Shown here: one piece after another, positions 53,525 to 62,076 of the stretch
How positions within the stretch are numbered: the first letter of the stretch is position 1
How the letters are laid out: each line of letters starts with the position of its first letter
Source: Terriglobales bacterium
GTDB taxonomy: Bacteria > Acidobacteriota > Terriglobia > Terriglobales > Acidobacteriaceae
Direction of reading: 5' to 3'
Length of the DNA stretch: 64,000 nucleotides
NCBI GenBank assembly: GCA_035651655.1
Contig: DASRFG010000028.1
Coordinates: forward strand, 62,001 to 126,000
The notes under the pieces: model-generated
Databases searched by the model: none
What the model was told of the DNA's origin: nothing
Seen by the model: only the letters and a program-made list of their open reading frames with translations
Position numbers and translations under genes: made by a program

Positions 53525-54295
53525 CTATCCCACCAGTACAGCCCCTCCATTGACGTTGAAGATTTCGCCGGTAATGAACCCGGCATGCTCGGTGCACACA
53601 AATAGGATGGGCGCCGCGATCTCTTCCGGTTTGCCCACTCTGGCCAAGGGAATTTTGGAAAGCACCGTATCGCGCGCCGCCGGTTCCAGCAGTATCGGCA
53701 GCGACATGTCGGTTTCTACCCAGCCCGGCGCCACGCAGTTCACATAAATGCCGTCCGGGGCCAGCTCCGTCGAAAGCCCCTTGACCATGCTGATGAGAGC
53801 GCCCTTGCTGGCGGCATAGTCGCAGTGGAAGGCTTCTCCCCGCTGCCCGGCGGTGGAACTCACCAGCACCACATGCCCCGTCGCAAAGCTCTGCCGCGGC
53901 TGAGCTTTCATCTGGGCAACGCTGTACTTCACCAGTCCGAAAACGCTATCCAGATTCACAGCCAGCGTCCGCCGCCATTGCTCTTCGCTCATCTTCTCGA
54001 TGGCAACATCTTCCGGCGGCCAGATACCGTGATTCGCAACTAAGATATCCAGGCGTCCAAACTTCTTAACCGTAGCGGCCACCAGGGTCTGGGCCGCTGC
54101 GACGCTCGCGAGATCGCATTGCACCGCCACGCAGTTGTCGGTCCCACACGACGCCACGATTGAATCGGCGGCACTCTTGGCTTGCTGGTAATTGAACGCG
54201 ACCTTCGCGCCGGCTGCCACCAGCATTTTGACGGTTGCGGCACCGATGCCACGCGATCCACCCGTGACCAGCGCGACTCGCCCATCCAAAGACAT
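53525..54295 (-). CDS. Short-chain dehydrogenase/reductase (FabG-like)
   Basis: 256 residues from the ATG at 54295 (AGGGG five bases upstream), preferred to one at 54316. Classical SDR: NAD(P)-binding TGGSRGIG, NHG (NNAG position), Ser in VSSTAGQ and the catalytic YAASKGA. The C-terminal EIFNVNGGAVLVG is like 3-oxoacyl-ACP reductases. It could serve fatty-acid synthesis or another oxidoreductase pathway; without other fab genes here the role stays open. Diverges from lpxC. Confidence 0.88.
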   Translation of the reverse strand: MSLDGRVALVTGGSRGIGAATVKMLVAAGAKVAFNYQQAKSAADSIVASCGTDNCVAVQCDLASVAAAQTLVAATVKKFGRLDILVANHGIWPPEDVAIEKMSEEQWRRTLAVNLDSVFGLVKYSVAQMKAQPRQSFATGHVVLVSSTAGQRGEAFHCDYAASKGALISMVKGLSTELAPDGIYVNCVAPGWVETDMSLPILLEPAARDTVLSKIPLARVGKPEEIAAPILFVCTEHAGFITGEIFNVNGGAVLVG

Positions 54296-54511
54296 TGAAA
54301 CCCCTGGGTTATTCATGAGCTTACGAAGGTAAGCGAAGGCTGGAGAGTGTGCAAGGGCTCTGGCGTGCGCGCTTTGGGCCCTTGCAAGGCGTGGGGATCC
54401 AGCTCTCGAAGGCCACGCTTCTTAGCCACGATATGTGGCTTTTTTGCCACATACGAATTCGCAACCGTGGTTGTAATCTCTTCATCACACCTGACATACA
54501 CATCAAGTCGT

Positions 54512-55420
54512 TTGCGCTACGAGCAGACAATCCGCACCCCGGTGGAATGCCACGGGATTGGCCTGCACAGCGGCGCGCCGGTCACCCTGCGTATCCTGCC
54601 GGCGCCTGCGGGCTCCGGCATCGTCTTCCGCCGGGTTGACCTGGAAGGCTTCACGGTTGAGGCCGTGAGCCGCAACGTGGCCCGGGTGAGCTATGCCACC
54701 AGTCTCATGAAGAAAGGGGTGCTGATTTCAACCACTGAGCACCTGCTCTCAGCCTTTGTGGGTCTGGGGATAGACAACGCGGTGGTTGAGCTGGATAACC
54801 TGGAGTTGCCCATCCTGGATGGCAGCGCTTTGCCATTTACCCGGATGGTCGAGAAGGCCGGAATCCGCCGCCAGCGCCGTCCTCGCACCTACCTGCGAAT
54901 ACGCCGCAAGCTGGAGTTGAGGGAGGGCGACAAGTTCATTGCGGTTTATCCCGCAGACGAGTACTCGGTGGCCTATACCATCAATTTCCGCCATCCGCTG
55001 GTGGGCCGCGAGCGCTTTGAGGTGGAATTGTCCAACGGGCAGTACCTGCGTGAGATCGCGGCGGCACGTACGTTTGGGTTCCGCGAGGACGAACAGGCTA
55101 TGCGCAACATGGGCCTGATACGCGGCGCTTCGCGGGAGAACTGCATTGCACTTACCCAGGATGGCATTGAAAACCCACCGTTACGCTTCTCCGACGAGTT
55201 TGTCCGCCACAAGGTGCTTGATCTGATCGGAGACTTGGCGCTCCTGGGAAAACAAATTCTGGGTTCCGTAGTGGCCGATCGCGCCGGCCACGCCATGCAC
55301 ACCGCACTGGTTTCACGGCTCTTGAAAGACAGTGATTTGTGGGAGGAAACTACCCGCGAAGATGCTGAACCGGTGCACCCCGAGGAGGCCTACGCCCTAC
55401 CGGACTACCGGGCGCAATAG
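54512..55420 (+). CDS. lpxC: UDP-3-O-acyl-N-acetylglucosamine deacetylase
   Basis: About 302 residues if the TTG at 54512 is used (LRYEQTIRTPVECHGIGLHSG), the normal LpxC length. A longer frame to 54347 has no matching homology. This is the first committed enzyme of lipid A synthesis. Zinc ligands and active-site blocks: ISTTEHLLSAF, LDGSALPF, FVRHKVLDLIGDLALLG and GHAMHTAL. Its presence shows a lipopolysaccharide-type outer membrane. No other lpx gene is adjacent. The start codon is the only uncertainty. Confidence 0.94.
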   Translation: MRYEQTIRTPVECHGIGLHSGAPVTLRILPAPAGSGIVFRRVDLEGFTVEAVSRNVARVSYATSLMKKGVLISTTEHLLSAFVGLGIDNAVVELDNLELPILDGSALPFTRMVEKAGIRRQRRPRTYLRIRRKLELREGDKFIAVYPADEYSVAYTINFRHPLVGRERFEVELSNGQYLREIAAARTFGFREDEQAMRNMGLIRGASRENCIALTQDGIENPPLRFSDEFVRHKVLDLIGDLALLGKQILGSVVADRAGHAMHTALVSRLLKDSDLWEETTREDAEPVHPEEAYALPDYRAQ

Positions 55421-55438
55421 TCATCGGGCCACTCCGGC

Positions 55439-56164
55439 TTACCTTTGAGCCCCAGCAATCGCCCGTGGTGTGTAGGTTTTCAGGTTGGTTTTCTCCAGCT
55501 TGTCCAGTAGCCATCGGTCCAGATTCTCCCGCGACGCCGGCGCGGTTCTTATGAACCGAATGCCGGCGCTACCGGAGACATTGGACCAGGCAATCTGTGC
55601 TCTGATTTCGAGTCCGGTTTTGGTCTCTGGTAGCGTGAACCGCACATGAGTGACCCCTTCCTTGGCGAGGGGCACATCACTTTGAATTCCGATGCCACCC
55701 TCACTCAAGTCAAAGGCATGGGTTATGACTTCACGCTGGTCGCCGTAGCAGATTACAACAGGTATTTCCACCGGAACGCGGAAATAGCGGCGCCTCTCCC
55801 GGTACATGAATCCATAGGCGGCGGTCAGACCGCGAAGCGCATTGGCCATAGTGATGGGCTTTTGCAGCACGAAACCAGCCCCCATATTGAAAACCGTCCG
55901 AACGCTGGTGACCCCGTTCAATACCGCAAAAACCACAGAACTTTTGTTGCTCTCGCCCTTGCGCAACTCTCGAAGCACATCAATTCCCCCGTACAAATCG
56001 TCGCAGTCAATCACGATGGCATCGAACTTCTTCTCCGCCAGCGTCTGACTGGCGGAATCGGCGCCCGTGCACACCTCGACCATCATGTTTAACTTCTCGC
56101 AGGCAGGACGCATGACCCGTAAGACGTCCGGATCGCGACTGAGCAGGAGGGATTCAAGCTCCAT
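55439..56164 (-). CDS. Receiver-PilZ two-domain protein
   Basis: 241 residues from the ATG at 56164. The N-terminal half is a receiver-like domain with D53 in IVIDCDD and a lysine in FVLQKPITM; several consensus positions are altered, so phosphorylation is possible but not certain. The second half is a PilZ domain: RRRYFRVPVEIPV (RxxxR c-di-GMP motif as R-R-Y-F-R) and DLSEGGIGI, the D/NxSxxG motif. It would couple a phosphorelay or protein contact to cyclic di-GMP. Convergent with lpxC. Confidence 0.85.
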   Translation of the reverse strand: MELESLLLSRDPDVLRVMRPACEKLNMMVEVCTGADSASQTLAEKKFDAIVIDCDDLYGGIDVLRELRKGESNKSSVVFAVLNGVTSVRTVFNMGAGFVLQKPITMANALRGLTAAYGFMYRERRRYFRVPVEIPVVICYGDQREVITHAFDLSEGGIGIQSDVPLAKEGVTHVRFTLPETKTGLEIRAQIAWSNVSGSAGIRFIRTAPASRENLDRWLLDKLEKTNLKTYTPRAIAGAQR

Positions 56165-56381
56165 GACTCGTAATCCTAGGTGCTGGCACAAGATACTCAA
56201 ACGTCACCAAGGTAGCTGCTGATGCTGGGCGGAGGGCCACTCCTATGCGCAAACAGAGTGCAAATTGATGAGGAACGAGTCCGAACCTGGTACTGACCTT
56301 TGGTTTCGCGGTTGATTCATCGGGTTACGCGTACTTGAACACCTCTTGAACTCTGGGCACGAAGTCTGAAAACATTCCCCA

Positions 56382-56885
56382 GTGCGCAAGACGGTTTATC
56401 TCTCGCTGGGCTCCAACCTGGGAGACCGGGAGTCAAACTTGCAGGCGGCAGTCTCGCGATTACAGGGTCTGGGAAAAGTGGTGGCGGTATCGTCTCTTTA
56501 CGAAACCGAGCCCGTAGATTTAGCAGCTCAGCCCTGGTTTTTGAACTGCGTGGTGGCGCTGGAAACAGAAAAAATGCCCAAACAGTTCATGTCACAGCTG
56601 TTGTCCATCGAGCAATCCATGGGACGAAAACGGCTGCAGCCCAAAGGGCCACGCATCATTGATCTCGACATCCTGCTGTTTGGGAACTCTGTAGTGGATA
56701 CCAAGGGACTGACCATTCCGCACCCCGCCATGCATGAGCGTCGTTTCGTGCTGGAACCCTTAGCGGAGATCGCTCCCGAACAACGCCATCCGGTATTCAA
56801 GCGGACCATTCGCGAGTTGCGCGATGCGCTGCCCGCCGGGGCACCCGCGGTGCGGAAACTCAATAAAAAATTGGCAGTGAATTAA
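56382..56885 (+). CDS. folK: 2-amino-4-hydroxy-6-hydroxymethyldihydropteridine pyrophosphokinase
   Basis: 167 residues from a GTG at 56382. It transfers pyrophosphate from ATP in folate synthesis. YLSLGSNLGDRESNL, SSLYETEPVDL, the long LLSIEQSMGRKRLQPKGPRIIDLDILLFG region with metal aspartates, and IPHPAMHERRFVLEPLAEIAP are diagnostic. No other fol gene is next to it; a 181-bp gap precedes with no gene. Convergent with the zinc-ribbon gene that follows. Confidence 0.95.
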   Translation: MRKTVYLSLGSNLGDRESNLQAAVSRLQGLGKVVAVSSLYETEPVDLAAQPWFLNCVVALETEKMPKQFMSQLLSIEQSMGRKRLQPKGPRIIDLDILLFGNSVVDTKGLTIPHPAMHERRFVLEPLAEIAPEQRHPVFKRTIRELRDALPAGAPAVRKLNKKLAVN

Positions 56886-56920
56886 AGGGGCGAAAGGAAG
56901 ATGGCTGGGTTCGGCCAGGC

Positions 56921-57577
56921 TCAAGGCACGATGATTCGGCTGGCCTCTTCGGCGGGCGCGATGAGGGCCGAAGTCTTCTCCGGAAATTGCTGGTGTAGCG
57001 AATCGATCAGGGCGCGCGATTTTGCCCGGCCAGAGGTACGTGCGTAAGACATTCTCAACAGGAAGACCAGAGCGCGGAGTACATCGCTATCGCGGAGAAT
57101 GGAACTTCCCATGTGTTTCCTTTCAAGCTCGCGATATTCGCCAAGGGTCTTCTGGATCTCTGCGCTAATCGCTTGCTGCTTCAAGCTGGGAGGCTGGGCA
57201 GGATAGTGCAGCCCCGAACTTACCAATGTGTCGTACCCCTTGGCCATAGCTCCAAGCGCGGCGATTACATCTTGATCATTTAAGCTCCGGTCCGCGCGTG
57301 CGCTTTTCGCAATTGCAAAACTCAAGCCTGCCAGCAAATGCTCATGCTCATACACGAACTGGCTGCTGACTTCGATTTGCGGAAAGAATGATGCCGCGTC
57401 CAAGTTCTCAAGCGCCCGAGGCTTTTCATGCAGACGAGCTTGTTGCAAGTACACGCAATCGCTTGGGCAGTCCAGCGTCACCTCGCGGGCTTCACCGCAA
57501 CACTGGGGACAGATGCGGTCATGCAACGCCGGGCAGAACCGCTTTTCTCTGCGGATTTCACAAATGGCGCAGCTCAC
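56921..57577 (-). CDS. Protein with N-terminal cysteine-rich zinc-finger-like module, unknown function
   Basis: 218 residues from a GTG at 57577. The first 45 residues hold nine cysteines in CAIC, CPALHDRICPQCCG and CPSDCVYLQQA patterns, giving a likely zinc-binding module; this block recurs in unrelated phyla from memory. The remaining part is alpha-helical (ERKHMGSSILRDSDVLRALVFLLRMSYART) with no known catalytic motif and no membrane segment. Possibly a nucleic-acid- or protein-binding adaptor. I cannot name the family. It diverges from the HU gene (250 bp apart). Confidence 0.7.
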   Translation of the reverse strand: MSCAICEIRREKRFCPALHDRICPQCCGEAREVTLDCPSDCVYLQQARLHEKPRALENLDAASFFPQIEVSSQFVYEHEHLLAGLSFAIAKSARADRSLNDQDVIAALGAMAKGYDTLVSSGLHYPAQPPSLKQQAISAEIQKTLGEYRELERKHMGSSILRDSDVLRALVFLLRMSYARTSGRAKSRALIDSLHQQFPEKTSALIAPAEEASRIIVP

Positions 57578-57709
57578 TTACGAAATTTCCTCTCCGTTCC
57601 ATTATGACACCCTAAGGTTGAGCTGGGTGGGCGGACGGCTCGGGAACCGCTAACCATGCGGCTTTCGGAGCCACGGCAGCGGGAAGGCCTCGTTTTTAGG
57701 GCAGTCTAC

Positions 57710-57743
57710 GCACTATTAGTGCAAAAAACCGCATAAAATGCGG
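57710..57743. promoter_or_regulatory. Two small hairpins in the region upstream of the HU gene
   Basis: GCACT-ATT-AGTGC (57710-57722) and CCGCAT-AAA-ATGCGG (57729-57743) lie side by side in the 250-bp gap between the zinc-finger gene and the HU gene. They could be an mRNA leader structure, a protein binding site, or the end of a short transcript. No gene is seen in the rest of this gap. Confidence 0.3.
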
Positions 57744-57827
57744 GGAAAACGCTTCTTTTCCACAGCTGCGTTGATATAGCATGGCGCAATCCGCAAACCA
57801 CGGAACAACCCATTTTAAGGAGGATTC

Positions 57828-58121
57828 ATGGCGTCAGGCATGACTAAGACCCAACTCGTCCGCCACTTGGCCGAGAAGCTGGAGACCAACAATAAACAGG
57901 CGGCGGCATTCCTAGAGCATCTCGCCGATACTGCTATTAAAGAGACCAAGAAGGCCGGGATTTTTGTGATCCCCGGGCTGGGCCGCTTGGTAAAAGCCAA
58001 CCGCAAGGCACGCATGGGCCGCAACCCTCAGACCGGCGAGCCAATCAAGATCCCTGCCAAGACGGTGGTAAAGTTCCGTGTCGCCAAGGCGACGAAGGAC
58101 GCCATCGCCCCCAAGAAGTAG
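57828..58121 (+). CDS. hup: HU-family DNA-binding protein
   Basis: 97 residues, ATG at 57828 with an AAGGAGG ribosome site. MTKTQLVRHLAEKLETNNKQAAAFLEHL and the RMGRNPQTGEPIKIPAKTVVKFRVAKA arm block are the HU/IHF signature, with the conserved prolines of the DNA-bending arms. It is a nucleoid-associated protein that bends DNA. The N-terminus is slightly longer than E. coli HU. A strong terminator follows. Confidence 0.96.
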   Translation: MASGMTKTQLVRHLAEKLETNNKQAAAFLEHLADTAIKETKKAGIFVIPGLGRLVKANRKARMGRNPQTGEPIKIPAKTVVKFRVAKATKDAIAPKK

Positions 58122-58146
58122 TTCCGTAATTTTGTTCCCCTGGTAA

Positions 58147-58187
58147 AAAGGCCAGCTGAGTGCAGCTGGCCTTTGTTATTTTTTATA
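58147..58187 (+). terminator. Rho-independent terminator of the HU gene
   Basis: AAAGGCCAGCTG (58147-58158) and CAGCTGGCCTTT (58163-58174) form a perfect 12-bp stem with a four-base loop, followed by a T-rich tract (58175-58187). It separates the HU gene from the VWFA gene. Confidence 0.9.
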
Positions 58188-58241
58188 CCTGTGTTATCTA
58201 CTTCCATTACTGAAAAGGGAGATCGGCTGAGATCATCAAGC

Positions 58242-59159
58242 ATGGCATGTGCATTAACAAGTGTGATCGCCATAGTTGCGCTTTGTCTGTGCTTCCCAAG
58301 CGCGTTTGCGTCCCAGGGCGGCAGTCAACCTATTTCGTCAGACAAATTTAATGCCCCTGTAACGATACTGATTTCAGTGTGTGACAAGAACGGCAATCCT
58401 ATTTCAAGCTTGACCAATCAATCGTTGACGGTCTTTGATGCAGGAAAGCGTGTCACTTCTCGCCTAGAGATACAGCCGGCGAATGATTATCCGCTCCTAT
58501 TCGCATTGGTCCTTGACCTTAGCGGTTCAATCCGTGTCAGGGTTCCGTTTATACAAACGGCTGCGACAAACCTCTTTGATGTTTTAGATTCCGGCGACAA
58601 TAGGGGCTTCTTGGTCGTCTTTAATGACACGGTGATATTCAGCAAGGACTTCGTTTCCAAGGTGGAGCTTTCAGCCGTGTTGCAGAACATTGAGCCACGG
58701 AAGAGGACCGCGCTTTACGAGGCGATATACAAGTCATCTGAACGGCTATCGCAGCTTGCGAAACAGAAATTCCCGAACCGCAGGACACGGCGAATCATAT
58801 TTGTTCTAACAGATGGCGAAGATAATGCGAGCCATCTGGCCCTGGATCAAGCGATAGGCGAAGCGGTGCGCGAAGGTGTAACCATTGTTCCCATTGGAAT
58901 GCTCTCAGGCCCAGGTCTCAAGCTGCCGTTCATCTTGAACAAACTAGCATGGATGACCGGCGGTAAGGCTCTATTCCCCGACTCTCCAGGTGAAGTCGGT
59001 GATCAGGTTTTGAAGGTCATCAAATCAGAGTACTTCTTGACCTTTACTCCGGTTGCCTCAAAGAGAGTTGGCCAGTTTTACCATCTCCGCATCAAGTCGG
59101 CTGATTCAAAACCGGTTCGAATCGCTGCTCCAGAAGCGTATTACACTCCACGAAATTGA
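58242..59159 (+). CDS. Secreted VWFA-domain protein (acidobacterial VWFA-related family)
   Basis: About 305 residues from the ATG at 58242; a TTG at 58173 would run through the HU terminator and is rejected. Signal peptide: MACALTSVIAIVALCLCFPSA. The MIDAS motif of the A domain is intact (LDLSGSIRV), then LTDGEDNAS with the third metal ligand. It resembles the acidobacterial VWFA-related group that binds partners on the cell surface. Codon use is noticeably more A/T-rich than in the neighbours (many TTT, AAA, ATA, CTA), suggesting later arrival. Partner unknown. Confidence 0.85.
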   Translation: MACALTSVIAIVALCLCFPSAFASQGGSQPISSDKFNAPVTILISVCDKNGNPISSLTNQSLTVFDAGKRVTSRLEIQPANDYPLLFALVLDLSGSIRVRVPFIQTAATNLFDVLDSGDNRGFLVVFNDTVIFSKDFVSKVELSAVLQNIEPRKRTALYEAIYKSSERLSQLAKQKFPNRRTRRIIFVLTDGEDNASHLALDQAIGEAVREGVTIVPIGMLSGPGLKLPFILNKLAWMTGGKALFPDSPGEVGDQVLKVIKSEYFLTFTPVASKRVGQFYHLRIKSADSKPVRIAAPEAYYTPRN

Positions 59160-59176
59160 GCCATCATCAGAGTCTT

Positions 59177-59713
59177 TCAGGCACCAGCGATGGGGCCTTG
59201 GGGGCTGCTCTCGCGAGCACTCGAGCCGGCGTGCAGCAATGCGGGAATCCCAAACATCAGTGCGGTGAAGAACACGTCTCCCGCTAAATCATTGCGGAAA
59301 AACGGCAGTCCAGCGATGTAAGCCAGCTCGAGCCCACCCCATGTACGGGGATACATATTGGGCACCGTAGCCCAGACCGCAAAATTGCTGACCAGGAAAA
59401 ATGACACCGCCGCCACCAGCGAGGCGCTAAGGACTCGCAGCGCGTTCGCATTTTTCTTAAGTGCGCCGCCCAAGAAAACCATCGCGGCATACCACACCCA
59501 ACTGGCAAGGTGATACGAAGTGAAGGGATAGCTGTAAACAAACCGGGTGAGCAGTACGTCGCCTACCGCCAGCAAAAGAACAGGGATCCACGCCTGTTTG
59601 CGTGGCATTCGCGAGCCGAAAAATAAAAGCGAGGCCGCCACGGGAGTAAATGCAAAAGGATGGGGCGCGAAACGAAACGCGGCCGCGAACAGCACAAAGA
59701 TATATGCCAGCAT
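59177..59713 (-). CDS. Integral membrane protein (DUF6580-like)
   Basis: 178 residues from the ATG at 59713 (GAGGTG four bases upstream); GTG at 59719 is an alternative. About five hydrophobic helices, including MLAYIFVLFAAAFRF and PVLLLAVGDVLLTRF. FAPHPFAFTPVAASLLFFG and GLPFFRNDLAGDVFFTALMFG are family-like. I believe it is in the DUF6580 group, whose function is unknown. Convergent with the VWFA gene (stops 18 bp apart). Confidence 0.75.
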   Translation of the reverse strand: MLAYIFVLFAAAFRFAPHPFAFTPVAASLLFFGSRMPRKQAWIPVLLLAVGDVLLTRFVYSYPFTSYHLASWVWYAAMVFLGGALKKNANALRVLSASLVAAVSFFLVSNFAVWATVPNMYPRTWGGLELAYIAGLPFFRNDLAGDVFFTALMFGIPALLHAGSSARESSPQGPIAGA

Positions 59714-59806
59714 GGTCACCTCGATACGTCACTCACGAACCGTACAAAATTCTGGGCCCTGTGACGCCTTCAGTCAAGTTTAACTCAAAACCTGCTTCCA
59801 TCAGGA

Positions 59807-60853
59807 TCAGTGTCGGGCACTACCAGCGCGTTCTCCGCGCGCGCTCATGCGTTGCTCGACCACATTGAGGTTCTCATCGAGCACCACCACTGCGCTGAGC
59901 GGCGAGCCCTCGCGCTCAGGGAACATGTACCGGAGGTCGTAGAACCGAACCACGTATCCTTTCTGCGGCGGCGCCAGTTCCTCGGTCTCGGTAATGGGGT
60001 AGCGTGCCCAATCAAGATAAACCCGGCCGAGATAGGACTTCTTAGCCGCCAGGGTGACCGCCGTTTCCTGGGGTTTGTAGCGAATGCGGGCGTTGTTGTC
60101 AGGGTCAACGTCAGGGGTCAGGGAATCTACGTGCATGTTCTCGAAAAAATTCTGGGTTTCCACCACTCCCATCCACTTGAAGGGATTGACACTGTAGGGA
60201 AAAGCCGAGAAGCGCACTGGCTCGGCACCTTCGTAGTTCCGCGCCTGCATGGCTGCCATGGCCCGACGATGTTCGTAATCACGCACTGCCCAGGTTCCGG
60301 CCATCGCCAACAATGCAAGAATCGCGGCCAGCCGCCCTCGAGGTTCTTTGCGGCGAACCCCAATCTCGGAGCTGATCAAACTTCCCAACCCAGGCAGAAC
60401 CAGGGCCGCGATCAAAATCAACAGCAGTACCGGCTCGACAATCGAGACGATGTCCCAGGCGTACCATCTGTAGCTGAAAGGCTCGAACGGCCGGACTCCA
60501 TAAGCTGTGGTGTAATCCAGCAAAATATGGCTCAGGCCTGCCAGGCACGAAAACACAAAAAGCAGTCCCCAGCGTGGCCGGGAGCTCGCTGAGTGATCTC
60601 GGCGATGCTTTAACCAGTGGCAAATAAAAACAAAACCAACCACCAGCGCCGCCACCAGCGGGACACCAACAAAAGTATGGGTGATGCCGCGATGGTGAGC
60701 GAATCCAACCGCGGACCCGCGAACATAAGCGACTACATCAATGTCCGAAGCTTCGGCAGCAAGCACCAGAGTTGGTGTCGCCAGCGCGGTCATACGATTC
60801 AGCCCGGCACGACTCATGCAGGCGCCGGTCAGCAGGTGGGTGAGCGGATCCAA
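59807..60853 (-). CDS. Membrane-bound metal-dependent hydrolase, YdjM/DUF457 family
   Basis: 348 residues from a TTG at 60853. The N-terminal block MDPLTHLLTGACMSRAG and the HHRGITHTFVGVPLV metal motif (H-x4-H) are characteristic of YdjM-type inner-membrane hydrolases. GLSHILLDYTTAYGVRPFEPF with DYTTA as another conserved patch agrees. At least four membrane helices. The C-terminal half is soluble. Function in the family is unclear, with proposed membrane-associated phosphodiesterase activity. It directly follows the lipid-kinase gene on the same strand (20 bp), so the pair may be co-transcribed. Confidence 0.85.
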   Translation of the reverse strand: MDPLTHLLTGACMSRAGLNRMTALATPTLVLAAEASDIDVVAYVRGSAVGFAHHRGITHTFVGVPLVAALVVGFVFICHWLKHRRDHSASSRPRWGLLFVFSCLAGLSHILLDYTTAYGVRPFEPFSYRWYAWDIVSIVEPVLLLILIAALVLPGLGSLISSEIGVRRKEPRGRLAAILALLAMAGTWAVRDYEHRRAMAAMQARNYEGAEPVRFSAFPYSVNPFKWMGVVETQNFFENMHVDSLTPDVDPDNNARIRYKPQETAVTLAAKKSYLGRVYLDWARYPITETEELAPPQKGYVVRFYDLRYMFPEREGSPLSAVVVLDENLNVVEQRMSARGERAGSARH

Positions 60854-60872
60854 AGTTCAGAGTGTACAGGTT

Positions 60873-61889
60873 TCAGGATATTGCGTCGCCCACCGGCGGC
60901 GCCGCGCTCACCAGCAATTTATCCTGAAGCCTCTCCATGGCCAGAGATTGCGGGACAAGCAGCGTCAATGCACGAGGAACAACTGTAATCTCCACCGGCA
61001 ATTTTCCCAGCAATTCGCCATCGGCTTCAGCATAGATTCTTGCGGTGGCGCCGTTGCCGCTGGTTAGCGGCCGACAGGTCAAACGACTGGTGTGCACCAG
61101 CTCCACACCGGGTACAGGCATGTCGCCGCGGAGCAAAGTCTTGATCAGATAAAGAAGATAGGGCACTCGGCTGGAAGTGCGGAACAATAAGACCTGGACG
61201 TCGTTTCGATCCAAAGCCGCGCCGGGGGCGAGTTTCCTCAACACGCCGCCGAACTGAGTAATCCGCACTGCCAGCATTTGCGACACGCTCTCCCGGCGCG
61301 TGTTTCCGTATGGATCCGTCAATTCCACCTCAAACCGGCTCAACTCGTGGGTAAACCACAGGTGGAATGCTTCCGCGTAATACGCCTTCATCCCCATTCG
61401 TTGTTTCAGGCGGGAGTGAATGCGATAGAAAAGGTGGGCGTCAACTCCTACTCCGGCAGCCACGATGAAATACCGAGTCTGAGACTCGCTGTCGGTCTTG
61501 TTAAAAGTAACCTTTCCCACGGCTACGCGACGGCGTTCAGCGGTAAGCGCGAGACGAGCTGCCGCAACTGGGTTGCGTGGCACTCCCAAGTCGTGAGCCA
61601 AGGCGTTGGCAGTCCCAAGGGGTATTATGCCCACCGCTGCCTGGCTGTAAACCATTCCCTGGATAACGTCATGAATGGTTCCGTCGCCGCCGCAGGCAAG
61701 TATGGAGTCGCAACCATCCGCGATCATTTGTTGCGCCTGTGCGCCAGCCTCACCCGGACCTTTGCTGGCGGCAATAATGGTTTCTACGCCAGTGTTGTGC
61801 AGCACCCTTGCCGCCGCTTCGATCTGGGCCATGCGGCGGCCGTGCTGGCGTCCCGAGGCCGGGTTGTAGATGAGTGCAGCTTTCTTCAC
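60873..61889 (-). CDS. Diacylglycerol kinase-like lipid kinase (YegS family)
   Basis: 338 residues from a GTG at 61889. The catalytic domain has AALIYNPASGR at the start, ILACGGDGTIHDVIQGM with the GGDGT nucleotide motif, and IIPLGTANALAHDLGVPRNP. The second domain shows DGELLGKLPVEITVVPRAL, also typical. It phosphorylates diacylglycerol, sphingosine-like or related lipids on the inner membrane. The exact lipid is unknown. Precedes the YdjM-like gene. Confidence 0.92.
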   Translation of the reverse strand: MKKAALIYNPASGRQHGRRMAQIEAAARVLHNTGVETIIAASKGPGEAGAQAQQMIADGCDSILACGGDGTIHDVIQGMVYSQAAVGIIPLGTANALAHDLGVPRNPVAAARLALTAERRRVAVGKVTFNKTDSESQTRYFIVAAGVGVDAHLFYRIHSRLKQRMGMKAYYAEAFHLWFTHELSRFEVELTDPYGNTRRESVSQMLAVRITQFGGVLRKLAPGAALDRNDVQVLLFRTSSRVPYLLYLIKTLLRGDMPVPGVELVHTSRLTCRPLTSGNGATARIYAEADGELLGKLPVEITVVPRALTLLVPQSLAMERLQDKLLVSAAPPVGDAIS

Positions 61890-62076
61890 TGTTTTGTCGC
61901 CTGGAGCAAGGCTTTTGCCAGGGAAAGCTTAGCAGTTCCTGGATGATGCCGCGTTCCACCGCCAAAATAGCTGCATTGTTGGCTTGCGGCGGCCTCAGGT
62001 TTTGACTACTCTATCTCGAACTCTCCATCGGCCCAAGGTCCGACATATCAAATCCAGATTCGGGAGGAAATTGCCG

